19,167 nt of DNA from positions 1 to 19,167 of the forward strand of contig JAEWVQ010000363.1 of assembly GCA_023459095.1 (NCBI GenBank), in the 5' to 3' direction. A program made the position numbers and the translations under genes. The first letter of the stretch is position 1; every line of letters starts with the position of its first letter. Of this stretch, positions 6,371 to 13,733 are shown one piece after another. Source of the stretch: Pseudomonadota bacterium. Its GTDB lineage: Bacteria; Pseudomonadota; Gammaproteobacteria; Burkholderiales; Rhodocyclaceae. The notes under the pieces are model-generated. The model saw nothing but the letters and a program-made list of their open reading frames with translations, ran no database searches and was not told the DNA's origin.

Positions 6371-7800
6371 TCGGCAGCAAGGATATCGAGGCCACCGGCG
6401 GCAAGACCTTCGTGCGCCACAACCCGATTTCCGGCGAGCCCGCCACGTGTGCCGCGGCCGCCTCGGTGGAGGATGCGCTCGCCGCCGCCAGTGCCGCCGC
6501 AGCGGCCTTTCCAGTGTGGTCGGCGAGCGCGCCGGGCGCGCGCCGAGCGGTCCTCAACAAGGCCGCCGACCTGCTCGAGGCGCGCACCCCCGAGTTCGTT
6601 GCCGCGATGCGCGCCGAGATCGGCGCTTCCGACGTGTGGGCCGGCTTCAACTGCCATCTCGCCGCCAACATGCTGCGCGAAGCGGCGGCGATGACGACCC
6701 AGATCAACGGCGAAATCCTGCCGTCGGACAAGGCAGGCTCGTTCTCGATGGCGCTGCGTCAGCCCGCCGGCGTGGTACTCGGTATCGCGCCGTGGAACGC
6801 GCCGGTGATTCTCGGTGTGCGCGCGGTGGCGATGCCGCTGGCCTGCGGCAACACCGTGGTGCTGAAGGGGTCGGAGCTGTGCCCGATGACCCACCGCCTG
6901 ATCGGTGAGGTGCTGCGCGACGCCGGTCTGCCGGCGGGGGCGATCAACGTCGTGCTCAACGACCCGGCCGACGCCGGCGCGGTGGTCAATGCACTGATCG
7001 GTTTTCCGGCGGTGCGGCGGGTGAACTTCACCGGTTCGACCCGCGTTGGCCGCCTGATCGCCGAGGAGTGCGCGCGCAAGCTCAAGCCCTGTCTGCTCGA
7101 ACTCGGCGGCAAGGCGCCGCTGGTGGTGCTCGACGACGCCGATCTCGACGAGGCGGTGAAGGCCGCCGCCTTCGGCGCGTTCATGAATCAGGGTCAGATC
7201 TGCATGTCGACCGAGCGCATCATCGTCGATCGCGCGGTCGCCGACGACTTCGTCGCCCGTCTCGCGGCCAAGGCGGCAACCTTGAAGGCCGGCCTGCCAG
7301 GGGCGCCGGGCTGCGTGTTGGGCTCGATGATCGGCCAGGAGGCGGTGGATCGCGTGCAGGCGCTGATCGGCGATGCGGTCGCCAAGGGCGCGACGGTGGC
7401 GGCCGGCGGCGGCGCCGAGGGCACGATCATGCAGGCCACCGTGGTCGACCACGTGACCCCGGCGATGCGCCTCTATGGCGAGGAGTCGTTCGGTCCGGTG
7501 GCCGCGGTGATCCGCTGTGCCGGCGTGGAGGAGGCGGTGTCGCTCGCCAACGACACCGAATACGGCCTCGCCGCGGCGGTGTTCGGGCGCGACGTCAATC
7601 GTGCGATGGTGGTGGCGCGGCAGATCGAATCGGGTATCTGCCACATCAACGGCCCCACCGTGCACGACGAGGCGCAGATGCCATTCGGCGGCGTGAAGGC
7701 GAGCGGTTACGGGCGCTTCGGCGGCAAGGCGGGGATTGCCGAGTTTACCGAGCTGCGCTGGATCACGCTGCAGACCGAGCCGCAGCAGTATCCGATCTGA
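6349..7800 (+). CDS. Aldehyde dehydrogenase, salicylaldehyde/vanillin dehydrogenase-like
   Basis: The 483-residue NAD(P)-dependent aldehyde dehydrogenase oxidises an aldehyde to the carboxylate. Landmarks are the cofactor-site PWN (N150), K173 in VVLKGSE, NFTGSTRVGR (226-235), general base E251 in LELGGK, catalytic C285 in NQGQICMSTERIIVD, and EESFGPV near residue 381. NQGQICMSTERIIV and the C-terminal GPTVHDEAQMPFGGVKASGYGRFGG resemble the benzaldehyde/vanillin/salicylaldehyde dehydrogenase clade, so an aromatic substrate is inferred. The start at 6349 follows GAGAGGAG and gives a standard family N terminus, although the frame is open further upstream. It is alone on its strand with a divergent AraC-type regulator, and no other catabolic gene is beside it. 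Confidence 0.9.
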   Translation: MFQTPLLIGSKDIEATGGKTFVRHNPISGEPATCAAAASVEDALAAASAAAAAFPVWSASAPGARRAVLNKAADLLEARTPEFVAAMRAEIGASDVWAGFNCHLAANMLREAAAMTTQINGEILPSDKAGSFSMALRQPAGVVLGIAPWNAPVILGVRAVAMPLACGNTVVLKGSELCPMTHRLIGEVLRDAGLPAGAINVVLNDPADAGAVVNALIGFPAVRRVNFTGSTRVGRLIAEECARKLKPCLLELGGKAPLVVLDDADLDEAVKAAAFGAFMNQGQICMSTERIIVDRAVADDFVARLAAKAATLKAGLPGAPGCVLGSMIGQEAVDRVQALIGDAVAKGATVAAGGGAEGTIMQATVVDHVTPAMRLYGEESFGPVAAVIRCAGVEEAVSLANDTEYGLAAAVFGRDVNRAMVVARQIESGICHINGPTVHDEAQMPFGGVKASGYGRFGGKAGIAEFTELRWITLQTEPQQYPI

Positions 7801-7817
7801 GCGATCTGAGCGCGCAT

Positions 7818-7837
7818 GGCGGGGCGTGCGCCCCGCC
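7818..7837. terminator. Bidirectional hairpin between convergent ALDH and DUF1840 genes
   Basis: A perfect 8-bp stem GGCGGGGC/GCCCCGCC with a GTGC loop lies 17 bp after the ALDH stop and 17 bp from the end of the convergent DUF1840 gene. There is no T-tract, so it may act as a weak or Rho-assisted terminator for either strand. Confidence 0.4.
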
Positions 7838-7854
7838 GCGTCCTCGCCGGCCGC

Positions 7855-8190
7855 CTACACCCCCCACACCACCGGCACCCCTGCACGCTGCGCGGCTTCG
7901 AGCATGTCGAGCAGCGGCCAGGCGCGCTGCGCCAGGTTGACCGGGGCGGCCATGCCGGTGCGGCCGGCTTCGCGGGCGGCGGCCTCGTCCTCCTCGCCCT
8001 GCGCGGCGAGGCGCGCGCGCTCCTCGTCGATCGCCGCGCGCAGGCGGGCAATGGCGGCGGGCAGCTGTTCGACGGTGACGATGCCCTTGGCGTCGTCGGC
8101 GTCCTTGCCAAGGATGCCGAGGAGCGTCTTCGCGGGCTCGCCGAACATGATGACATCGGCGCTGGCGCCGGACTTGAACGTGATCAGCAT
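7855..8190 (-). CDS. DUF1840 domain-containing protein
   Basis: The 111-residue protein starts MLITFKSGASADVIMFGEPA, the characteristic N terminus of DUF1840 proteins of betaproteobacteria. A predicted alpha-helical, charged central part (IARLRAAIDEERARLAAQ) follows, and the C-terminal segment (LLDMLEAAQRAGVPVVWGV) is family-like. No signal peptide or membrane helix is evident, so it should be a small cytoplasmic protein. Its function is unknown. The ATG at 8190 is preceded by GAGGCAGGA, and the gene lies 12 bp after hpt on the same strand, so the two are probably co-transcribed. I cannot infer a role in purine salvage from this alone. Confidence 0.85.
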   Translation of the reverse strand: MLITFKSGASADVIMFGEPAKTLLGILGKDADDAKGIVTVEQLPAAIARLRAAIDEERARLAAQGEEDEAAAREAGRTGMAAPVNLAQRAWPLLDMLEAAQRAGVPVVWGV

Positions 8191-8202
8191 GGTCCTGCCT
8201 CC

Positions 8203-8760
8203 TCAGAGTCCCTTCACCGCATAAATGCCCGGCGCGTTGCGCCAGTAGCCCTTGTAATCCATGCCGCAGCCGAACAGGAAGCGGTCGGCGATGTCCAGCC
8301 CGGTGAAGTCGGCGCGCATGCCGGGGCGCGCCTTGCGCGCGTGCACCTTGTGCACCAGCACCGCCGACAGCACTTCGCGCGCGCCCTCGGCCTTCAGGTA
8401 ATCGAGGATCGCGGCCAGGGTGTGGCCTTCGTCGAGGATGTCGTCGAGCACCAGCACGGTACGCCCGCGCAGGTCCTGCGTGGGGCGCACCCGCCAGTCG
8501 AGCAAGGTGCCCTGCAGCGCGTGGCCGTAGCGGCTGGCGTGCAGGTAGGCGGTTTCGAGCGCAAACGGCAGGCGCGGCAGCAGGCGTCCGGCAAAGATCA
8601 GGCCGCCGTTCATCACCGTGTAGATCAGCGGATTGGTGTCGGCGAGGCGGGCGGTGATTTCGCCGGCCATGCGGTCGAGCGCCTGTTCGACGGCGTCGGC
8701 GTCGGCGAGGCAGTCGGCTTCTTCGCGGGCCTGGCGGATGGCGTGCAGATCGGGGGCCAT
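8203..8760 (-). CDS. hpt: Hypoxanthine-guanine phosphoribosyltransferase
   Basis: The 185-residue cytoplasmic enzyme converts hypoxanthine or guanine with PRPP into IMP or GMP (purine salvage). The PRPP-binding signature VLVLDDILDEGHT is at 102-114. IYTVMNGGLIFAGRLLPRL (about 46-64) contains the pyrophosphate-binding loop region, and DRFLFGCGMDYKGYWRNAPGIYAV near the C terminus is the base-binding/hood region typical of this type. Length agrees with the family. The ATG at 8760 gives the expected N terminus. A DUF1840 gene follows closely, and upp and uraA are divergent, making a base-salvage neighbourhood. Confidence 0.92.
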   Translation of the reverse strand: MAPDLHAIRQAREEADCLADADAVEQALDRMAGEITARLADTNPLIYTVMNGGLIFAGRLLPRLPFALETAYLHASRYGHALQGTLLDWRVRPTQDLRGRTVLVLDDILDEGHTLAAILDYLKAEGAREVLSAVLVHKVHARKARPGMRADFTGLDIADRFLFGCGMDYKGYWRNAPGIYAVKGL

Positions 8761-8791
8761 GGGCGTTCTCGTGCGGAGTCGTCAAAGCCGA

Positions 8792-8797
8792 ATTCTA
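8792..8797 (-). promoter_or_regulatory. Candidate -10 of hpt promoter
   Basis: Minus-strand TAGAAT (5 of 6 to TATAAT) lies 31 bp upstream of the hpt ATG, in the 152-bp gap between hpt and upp. A good -35 is not visible at standard spacing. The placement would give a leader of roughly 25 nt. Confidence 0.3.
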
Positions 8798-8847
8798 GCC
8801 CGCGGCGGCGGGCACGGCCGTGTGCGGCCGGCGTGCGGTGGCGGTAG

Positions 8848-8853
8848 TACACT
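8848..8853 (+). promoter_or_regulatory. Candidate -10 of upp promoter
   Basis: TACACT within GGTAGTACACTGCGGGGTT lies 59 bp upstream of the upp ATG. It is one of few AT-containing segments in the gap, and no clear -35 accompanies it. Confidence is low. Confidence 0.25.
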
Positions 8854-8912
8854 GCGGGGTTGTGCTTGCCCACTCACTTTCTCGCCCTCCATCTTTTCCG
8901 GACCTGCCCGCC

Positions 8913-9545
8913 ATGCCCATTCACGAAATCCGCCATCCGCTCGTGCGCCACAAGATCGGCCTGATGCGCGAGGGCGACATCAGCACGAAGAAGTTCCGCG
9001 AACTCACCGCCGAACTGGCCCGCCTGCTGGCCTACGAGGCATGCAAGGACTTTCCGCTCGAGCCGGTGACCATCGCCGGCTGGGCGGGGCCGGTCGAGGT
9101 CGAGCAGATCAAGGGCAAGAAGGTCACCGTGGTGCCCATTTTGCGCGCCGGGCTGGGCATGCTCGACGGCGTGCTCGACATGATCCCGAGCGCCAAGGTG
9201 AGCGTGGTCGGCATCGCCCGCGACGAGGAGACGCTGCAGCCGGCGCCTTATTTCGAAAAGTTCGTCGGTCATCTGGGCGAGCGCATGGCGCTGATCATCG
9301 ATCCCATGCTCGCCACCGGCGGCTCGATGGCGGCCACCGTGGACATGCTCAAGCGCAAGGGCTGCAGCCAGGTCCGCGCGCTGGTGCTGGTGGCGGCGCC
9401 GGAGGGTATCGCGCTGATGGCCGAGCGCCACCCCGAGGTCGATATCTACACCGCGAGCATCGACAGCCACCTCAACGAGCAGGGCTACATCATTCCGGGG
9501 CTGGGCGACGCCGGCGACAAGATCTTCGGTACCAAGCACAACTGA
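8913..9545 (+). CDS. upp: Uracil phosphoribosyltransferase
   Basis: The 210-residue cytoplasmic enzyme makes UMP from uracil and PRPP. Hallmarks are the N-terminal IRHPLVRHKIGLMR (6-19), VVPILRAGLGMLDG (73-86), the PRPP-binding IIDPMLATGGSMAA (128-141), and the uracil-binding C terminus GYIIPGLGDAGDKIFGT (191-207). Length matches E. coli Upp (208). The ATG at 8913 was chosen because it gives the canonical MPIHEIRHPL start. Its Shine-Dalgarno is poor. uraA, the uracil permease gene, follows 91 bp downstream with a hairpin between them. Confidence 0.97.
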   Translation: MPIHEIRHPLVRHKIGLMREGDISTKKFRELTAELARLLAYEACKDFPLEPVTIAGWAGPVEVEQIKGKKVTVVPILRAGLGMLDGVLDMIPSAKVSVVGIARDEETLQPAPYFEKFVGHLGERMALIIDPMLATGGSMAATVDMLKRKGCSQVRALVLVAAPEGIALMAERHPEVDIYTASIDSHLNEQGYIIPGLGDAGDKIFGTKHN

Positions 9546-9575
9546 GGCGCGCGCGCAGCGTGCGCGCCCCGCCTT
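9546..9575 (+). terminator. Hairpin with short T-run between upp and uraA
   Basis: Immediately after the upp stop, GGCGCGCGC-AGC-GTGCGCGCC (9546-9566) forms a 9-bp stem with one G-U pair and a 3-nt loop. CCGCC and TTTT (9572-9575) follow. It could attenuate transcription into uraA, or protect the upp mRNA 3' end by processing. The T-run is short and displaced, so termination is probably partial. Confidence 0.4.
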
Positions 9576-9636
9576 TTCCACTTCCTTCCTGCAAACAACA
9601 ACCTCGAACCGCCCGCGAGGGCGGAGGAGAAGCCGC

Positions 9637-10884
9637 ATGCGTGAAATCCCCATCCAGTCGTCGGAGCCGGTGTGGCGCCAGGCCATCGCCGGCGCGCAGA
9701 TTCTGTTCGTCGCCTTCGGCGCGCTCGTGCTGGTGCCGCTGCTCACCGGGCTGAATCCGAGCATGGCGCTGCTCGGCGCCGGCGTCGGCACCCTGCTGTT
9801 CCAGTTGCTGACGCGGCGCGAGGTGCCGATCTTCCTGGGCTCCTCGTTCGCGTTCATCGCGCCCATCATCTACAGCATGGCGACCTGGGGCATGGCGGCG
9901 ACGATGGGGGCGCTGGCCGCGGTCAGCCTGGCCTACTTCGCCTTCGCCGGGCTGGTGAAGGTGTACGGCGCGCAGGTCGTGCACCGGCTGATGCCGCCGG
10001 TGGTGATCGGGCCGATCATCATGGTGATCGGCCTCGCCCTGGCCGGGGTCGCGGTGAACATGGCGATGGGCAAGACCGGCGACGGCAAGGCCGAGTTGAT
10101 GCCCTACAGCGACGCCCTGCTGCTCGCCGCGGTGGCGCTGGGCGCGACCATGGTGGCGGCGATCTTCGCCCGTCGCATCCTGCGCCTGGTGCCCATTCTG
10201 TTCGGGGTCGCGGTCGGTTACGCGCTCGCCGCGGTGATGGGCTGGGTCGATTTCGCCAAGGTGATGGCGGCGCCGTGGATTGCGCTCCCCGAGTTCGTCA
10301 GCCCCAGCTTCAACCTTGCCGCGATCCTCTTCATGCTGCCGGTGGCGCTGGCGCCGGCGATTGAGCACGTCGGCAACGTGGTGGCGATCGGCGGCGTGAC
10401 CGGCAAGGATTACACCGAATCGCCGGGCCTGCACCGCACGCTCGCCGGCGACGGCCTCGGCGTGCTGTTCGCCGGGCTGGTCGGCGGGCCGCCGGTGACG
10501 ACCTATGCCGAAGTCACCGGCGCGGTCACGCTGACGCGCAACTTCAACCCGGTGATCATGACCTGGGCGGCGATCTTCGCGATCGCGATGGCCTTCGTCG
10601 GCAAGTTCAACGCGCTGCTGCAGTCGATTCCCGCGCCGGTGATGGGCGGCATCATGATCCTGTTGTTCGGCTCGATCGCCGCGATCGGCCTGAAGACGCT
10701 GATCGCCGCGCGCACCGATCTCGACGAGCCGCGCAATCTGGTGATCGTGTCGACCGTGCTGGTGCTGGGCATCGGCGGGTTCGGCTTCACCGTGGGCAGC
10801 TTCGTGCTGCAGGGCGTGAGCCTGTGCGGCGTGTTCGCGGTGCTGCTCAATCTGGTATTGCCGAGCCGCGGCAAGGCGGATTGA
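9637..10884 (+). CDS. uraA: Uracil/xanthine permease (NCS2 family), uracil transporter
   Basis: The 415-residue inner-membrane protein has many hydrophobic helices and is of NCS2 type, a proton-coupled nucleobase importer. GLNP near 38-41, AIEHVGN with E243-H244 and the later GLVGGPPVTTYAEVTGA (279-296, with E292) correspond to the substrate-binding residues in helices 8 and 10 of E. coli UraA (E241 and E290). From memory, E. coli has a His where this protein has N247. A conserved FLGSSFAFIAP (66-76) precedes them. The ATG at 9637 follows GGAGGAGAAG, a strong ribosome-binding site. Location after upp supports uracil as substrate. Length is close to the family norm of about 430. Confidence 0.93.
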   Translation: MREIPIQSSEPVWRQAIAGAQILFVAFGALVLVPLLTGLNPSMALLGAGVGTLLFQLLTRREVPIFLGSSFAFIAPIIYSMATWGMAATMGALAAVSLAYFAFAGLVKVYGAQVVHRLMPPVVIGPIIMVIGLALAGVAVNMAMGKTGDGKAELMPYSDALLLAAVALGATMVAAIFARRILRLVPILFGVAVGYALAAVMGWVDFAKVMAAPWIALPEFVSPSFNLAAILFMLPVALAPAIEHVGNVVAIGGVTGKDYTESPGLHRTLAGDGLGVLFAGLVGGPPVTTYAEVTGAVTLTRNFNPVIMTWAAIFAIAMAFVGKFNALLQSIPAPVMGGIMILLFGSIAAIGLKTLIAARTDLDEPRNLVIVSTVLVLGIGGFGFTVGSFVLQGVSLCGVFAVLLNLVLPSRGKAD

Positions 10885-10892
10885 ACCTCCGG

Positions 10893-10915
10893 GGGCGGCG
10901 GACTCAGCGCCGCCC
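10893..10915. terminator. Hairpin at the uraA/yqjK convergent junction
   Basis: An 8-bp perfect stem GGGCGGCG/CGCCGCCC with a 7-nt loop spans the gap after uraA and overlaps the last codons of the convergent yqjK-like gene. It has no T-tract and could limit read-through in both directions. Confidence 0.4.
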
Positions 10916-11254
10916 GCGCAGGCGCTCGAGCACGATGCGCAGCGCGGGGGCGAGCAGTGGCAGCAGGTTGCTCCCGGGCTTGCCGCGCAGCCGCCGCCAC
11001 AGCAGCCAGCCCACCCAGCCGCGTCGGGCCAGGCGCAGCACGAGGCGGGGGCGGCTGGCGAGCAGCAGCAAGGCGCCGCCCGACAGCAGCGGTGCATGGC
11101 GGCGCGCCCAGGCGAGCTGGTTGCGCACGCTGTCGAGGGTGTCCAGTGTGGCGTCGAGGCCGGCGAGGCGGCGCATCAGATCGGCGCGCTGATGGCCGGC
11201 GTCGATCTGCAGGCGCTGCTTGCGCAGCGCGAATTCGACCAGTTTCGGGTTCAT
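10904..11254 (-). CDS. YqjK-like small protein
   Basis: The 116-residue basic protein has an amphipathic N-terminal half (LRKQRLQIDAGHQRADLMRRL, about 10-30, then LDTLDSVRNQLAWARRH). A weakly hydrophobic segment (APLLSGGALLLLAS) is followed by an Arg-rich C terminus with two short Leu/Trp-rich stretches. This fits YqjK-like proteins encoded at the end of yqjD-yqjE operons, whose function is not known. The ATG at 11254 overlaps the stop codon of the preceding yqjE-like gene (ATGA), indicating translational coupling. Assignment rests mostly on position and general character, because the family is poorly conserved. Confidence 0.65.
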   Translation of the reverse strand: MNPKLVEFALRKQRLQIDAGHQRADLMRRLAGLDATLDTLDSVRNQLAWARRHAPLLSGGALLLLASRPRLVLRLARRGWVGWLLWRRLRGKPGSNLLPLLAPALRIVLERLRGRR

Positions 11255-11634
11255 TCCTCGCGCCGCAGGGCGGCCCGGTCGCGGGCGAGTTCGGCGAGGC
11301 TGGCGGCGAACAGCCGGCTGCCGCGGCGCAGTTCGTGCGCCGCGCGGGTCGCGGTGAGCAGCGCGCCGCCGAGCAGCAACGCGGTGCCCAGTCCGAGCGC
11401 GAGCAGGCGGTGCTCCTCCCAGAACAGCACGGTGAGGAAGAGCGCCAGAAAGACCACGCCGAAGCCGAGCAGCACCGCGCACAGCACGATGTTGAACAGC
11501 AGCCCGGTGAGGCGCAGTTTTTCTTCCTGAACCTCGACCGCCAGCAGTTCGAGCCGGGTCTGCGCGGTGTGCAGCCCGGCATCGAGCCAGCCGCGCAGGC
11601 TGCCGGCGAGGCGGGGTGTGCGCGGGTCGCTCAC
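11251..11634 (-). CDS. Phage holin family / YqjE-like membrane protein
   Basis: The 127-residue protein has a soluble N-terminal helix (GWLDAGLHTAQTRLELLAVE) typical of the phage_holin_3_6 (PF07332)/YqjE family. Two transmembrane helices follow, at about 45-68 (LFNIVLCAVLLGFGVVFLALFL) and 77-95 (LLALGLGTALLLGGALL), and then a charged tail. Despite the family name, this group is chromosomal and not a lysis holin. It belongs to a stress-associated yqjD-yqjE-yqjK operon in proteobacteria. It sits 18 bp after the YqjD-like gene and overlaps the next gene by four bases. A specific biochemical function is not established. Confidence 0.85.
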   Translation of the reverse strand: MSDPRTPRLAGSLRGWLDAGLHTAQTRLELLAVEVQEEKLRLTGLLFNIVLCAVLLGFGVVFLALFLTVLFWEEHRLLALGLGTALLLGGALLTATRAAHELRRGSRLFAASLAELARDRAALRREE

Positions 11635-11652
11635 CGGCGTGCCCGTGCGCGC

Positions 11653-11964
11653 TCAGCGCCGGCCGGCGAGCAGGCCGAGCAGGAAGGCAACGCCGGCGGC
11701 GACGCCGACCGCCTTCCACGGATGGTCGTGGACGTACTCGTCGGTGCTGTGCGCGACTTCCTTGGTCTTCGCGATCACCGCGGCTTCGGCGTCGGCGATG
11801 CGGACCTTGGTCGCCGCCAGGCGGTCGCCGAGGCGGTCGCGCAGCTTGCCGAGCTTCTCGTCGGCGTGGCCGGCGGTGAGCTTGAGCAGTTCTTCGGCGT
11901 CGGCGACGACCTCCTTGAGGTCGGATACGAGCTTGTCATTGGGTCGAGCGGCGCTGCTTGCCAT
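11653..11964 (-). CDS. DUF883 family protein (YqjD/ElaB-like)
   Basis: The 103-residue protein has a long charged helix (DLKEVVADAEELLKLTAGHADEKL onward to about residue 75), then DEYVHDHPWKAVGVAAGVAFLLGLLAGRR, the hallmark C terminus of DUF883 proteins. A single transmembrane helix there ends in Gly-Arg-Arg. E. coli YqjD and ElaB are inner-membrane anchored and bind stationary-phase ribosomes. The ATG at 11964 was preferred over an upstream in-frame start at 12018 because AGGAGG (plus-strand 11970-11975) lies at ideal distance. It is the first gene of a three-gene operon with the YqjE- and YqjK-like genes. Confidence 0.88.
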   Translation of the reverse strand: MASSAARPNDKLVSDLKEVVADAEELLKLTAGHADEKLGKLRDRLGDRLAATKVRIADAEAAVIAKTKEVAHSTDEYVHDHPWKAVGVAAGVAFLLGLLAGRR

Positions 11965-12071
11965 GAGGGCCTCCTGGTGGGGTGGGCTGAAGTCTGGATG
12001 GCGACGCGGCTGCGTCATGGATTCAGGCTAATCGCTCGCCGCCGCGAAGGCAACTCGGCAGCGTGTCGGCG

Positions 12072-12101
12072 GTGCGCGGGGGAGGGCGGCCCGCCGCGCA
12101 C
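12072..12101 (-). terminator. Hairpin downstream of the CoA transferase gene
   Basis: GTGCGCGG and CCGCGCAC (12072-12079/12094-12101) form an 8-bp stem over a G/C-rich loop, eight bases beyond the stop codon of the minus-strand CoA transferase. No T-run follows. It could be a weak terminator, or simply high GC. Confidence 0.25.
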
Positions 12102-12109
12102 GGCGCGGG

Positions 12110-13621
12110 TCACATCCGGCCTTCGTTGAGGTAGCGCAGATGCCAGCTGAACGCCTGGTCGAGGCGGTGCGGGGTCTGGCGGCCGGGGGCGCGTGCGAGC
12201 GCGTCGCGGTAGTAGTCCTGCAGCGCGGGGCGGAAGTTCGGGTGGGCGCAGTTGTCGATCACCACCTTGGCGCGCTGCTTGGGCGACAGCCCGCGCAGGT
12301 CGGCCAGGCCTTGCTCGGTGACCAGCACCTGGACGTCGTGCTCGGTGTGGTCGACGTGAGACACCATGGGCACGATCGCCGAGATCGCACCGCCCTTGGC
12401 TTGCGACGGGGTCATGAAGATCGACAGGTAGGCGTTGCGCGCGAAGTCGCCCGAGCCGCCGATGCCGTTCATGATCTGCGAGCCCATGATGTGGGTGGAA
12501 TTGACGTTGCCGTAGATGTCGGCCTCGATCAGCCCGTTCATCGCGATCACCCCCAGGCGGCGGATGACTTCGGGGTGGTTGCTGATCTCCTGCGGGCGCA
12601 GGATGATGCGCTCGCGGTAGCGCGCGAGGTCGGCATTGAGTTCGGTGAGCGCATCCGGGCTGAGCGAGAACGCGGTGGCCGAGGCACAGGCCAGCTTGCC
12701 CGACCTGAGCATGTCGAGCATGCCGTCCTGCAGCACCTCGGTGTAGGCGGTGAGGTTCTCGAACGGGCCGTCGTTGAGCCCGGCGAGCACGGCGTTGGCG
12801 ATGTTGCCCACGCCCGATTGCAGCGGCAGCAGTTCGCGCGGCAGACGGCCCTTCTTCACCTCGTGGGCGAGGAAGTCGAGGATGTGGCCGGCGATGCGCC
12901 GCGAGCTGTCGTCGGGGGCGGAGAAGGCCGAGTTGCGGTCGGGCGCATCGGTTTCGACCACGGCGATGACCTTGGCCGGATCGACACGCAGGTAGGGCTC
13001 GCCGATGCGGTCGTCGGCGCGCACCAGCGGAATCGGCTGGCGGTGCGGCGGCAGCTGGGTGCCGTAATAGACGTCGTGCATGCCTTCGAGCAGCGGGTTC
13101 TGCCAGCTGTTGACCTCGAGAATGACCTTGTCGGCCTGATCGAGCCAGGTCTTGTTGTTGCCGATCGACGACGATGGAATCAGCCGCCCGTCCTCGGTAA
13201 TGCCGGTGACCTCGACCACGGCGACGTCGAGCTTGCCGAGAAAGCCGAACCACACGAACTGCGCGACGTGCGACAGATGGATGTCGATGTACTCCATTTC
13301 GCCGGCGTTGATGCGCTTGCGACACACCGGGTCGGACTGGTAGGGCAGGCGCATCTCGATGCCGTCGACGGTGGCGAGCGCGCCGTCGAGCTCGGGCGCG
13401 GTCGAGGCGCCGGTCCAGACCCCGATACGGAACTTCTCGCCCCGTTCGTTGGCGGCGACGATGCGGCGCGCGAGCGCGCCCGGCACCGTCTTCGGATAGC
13501 CTGCGCCGGTGAAGCCGCTCATGCCGACGTTGTTGCCGGAGACGATGAGCGCGGCGGCCTCGTCGGCCGACATGATCTTGCTGCGCAGGGCAGGGTTGAG
13601 AACGCGAGAGCTTGCAGACAT
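12110..13621 (-). CDS. Acetyl-CoA hydrolase/transferase family protein (succinate/propionate CoA transferase)
   Basis: The 503-residue class I CoA transferase probably moves CoA between succinyl-, acetyl- or propionyl-CoA and a free acid. Signatures are GNNVGMSGFTGAGYPKTVP (29-47), the ITEDGRLIPSSSIGNN segment (141-156), LQSGVGNIANAVLAGL (267-282), and catalytic-type Glu E295 in AYTEVLQDGM. E295 matches the Glu that forms the CoA thioester in Acetobacter AarC. GSGDFARNAYLS and the C-terminal HPNFRPALQDYY also fit the YgfH/SCACT subfamily. The start at 13621 has CAGGAAAC eight bases upstream. It is preceded by xthA on the same strand with a 112-bp gap. Substrate preference (succinate:acetate versus propionyl-CoA:succinate) is not decidable here. 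Confidence 0.93.
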   Translation of the reverse strand: MSASSRVLNPALRSKIMSADEAAALIVSGNNVGMSGFTGAGYPKTVPGALARRIVAANERGEKFRIGVWTGASTAPELDGALATVDGIEMRLPYQSDPVCRKRINAGEMEYIDIHLSHVAQFVWFGFLGKLDVAVVEVTGITEDGRLIPSSSIGNNKTWLDQADKVILEVNSWQNPLLEGMHDVYYGTQLPPHRQPIPLVRADDRIGEPYLRVDPAKVIAVVETDAPDRNSAFSAPDDSSRRIAGHILDFLAHEVKKGRLPRELLPLQSGVGNIANAVLAGLNDGPFENLTAYTEVLQDGMLDMLRSGKLACASATAFSLSPDALTELNADLARYRERIILRPQEISNHPEVIRRLGVIAMNGLIEADIYGNVNSTHIMGSQIMNGIGGSGDFARNAYLSIFMTPSQAKGGAISAIVPMVSHVDHTEHDVQVLVTEQGLADLRGLSPKQRAKVVIDNCAHPNFRPALQDYYRDALARAPGRQTPHRLDQAFSWHLRYLNEGRM

Positions 13622-13733
13622 CGATGTTTCCTGTGAGTCGTGGGCCGGACGGGCCGCGGGTGAAACGAAGCGGCGGGCGGCGGAGCCGCTGCCGCGCAGC
13701 GGACCGGTTGCCCGGCCGCGATGACCGGGCGCG

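Noticed and set aside
6112..7665. 517-codon minus-strand frame opposite the aldehyde dehydrogenase
   Set aside because: ALDH has all catalytic residues on the plus strand. The antisense frame is a compositional shadow.
11965..12018. Upstream start of the DUF883 gene at 12018
   Set aside because: The ATG at 11964 has an ideal AGGAGG. The upstream 18 residues would encode that Shine-Dalgarno and are not family-like.
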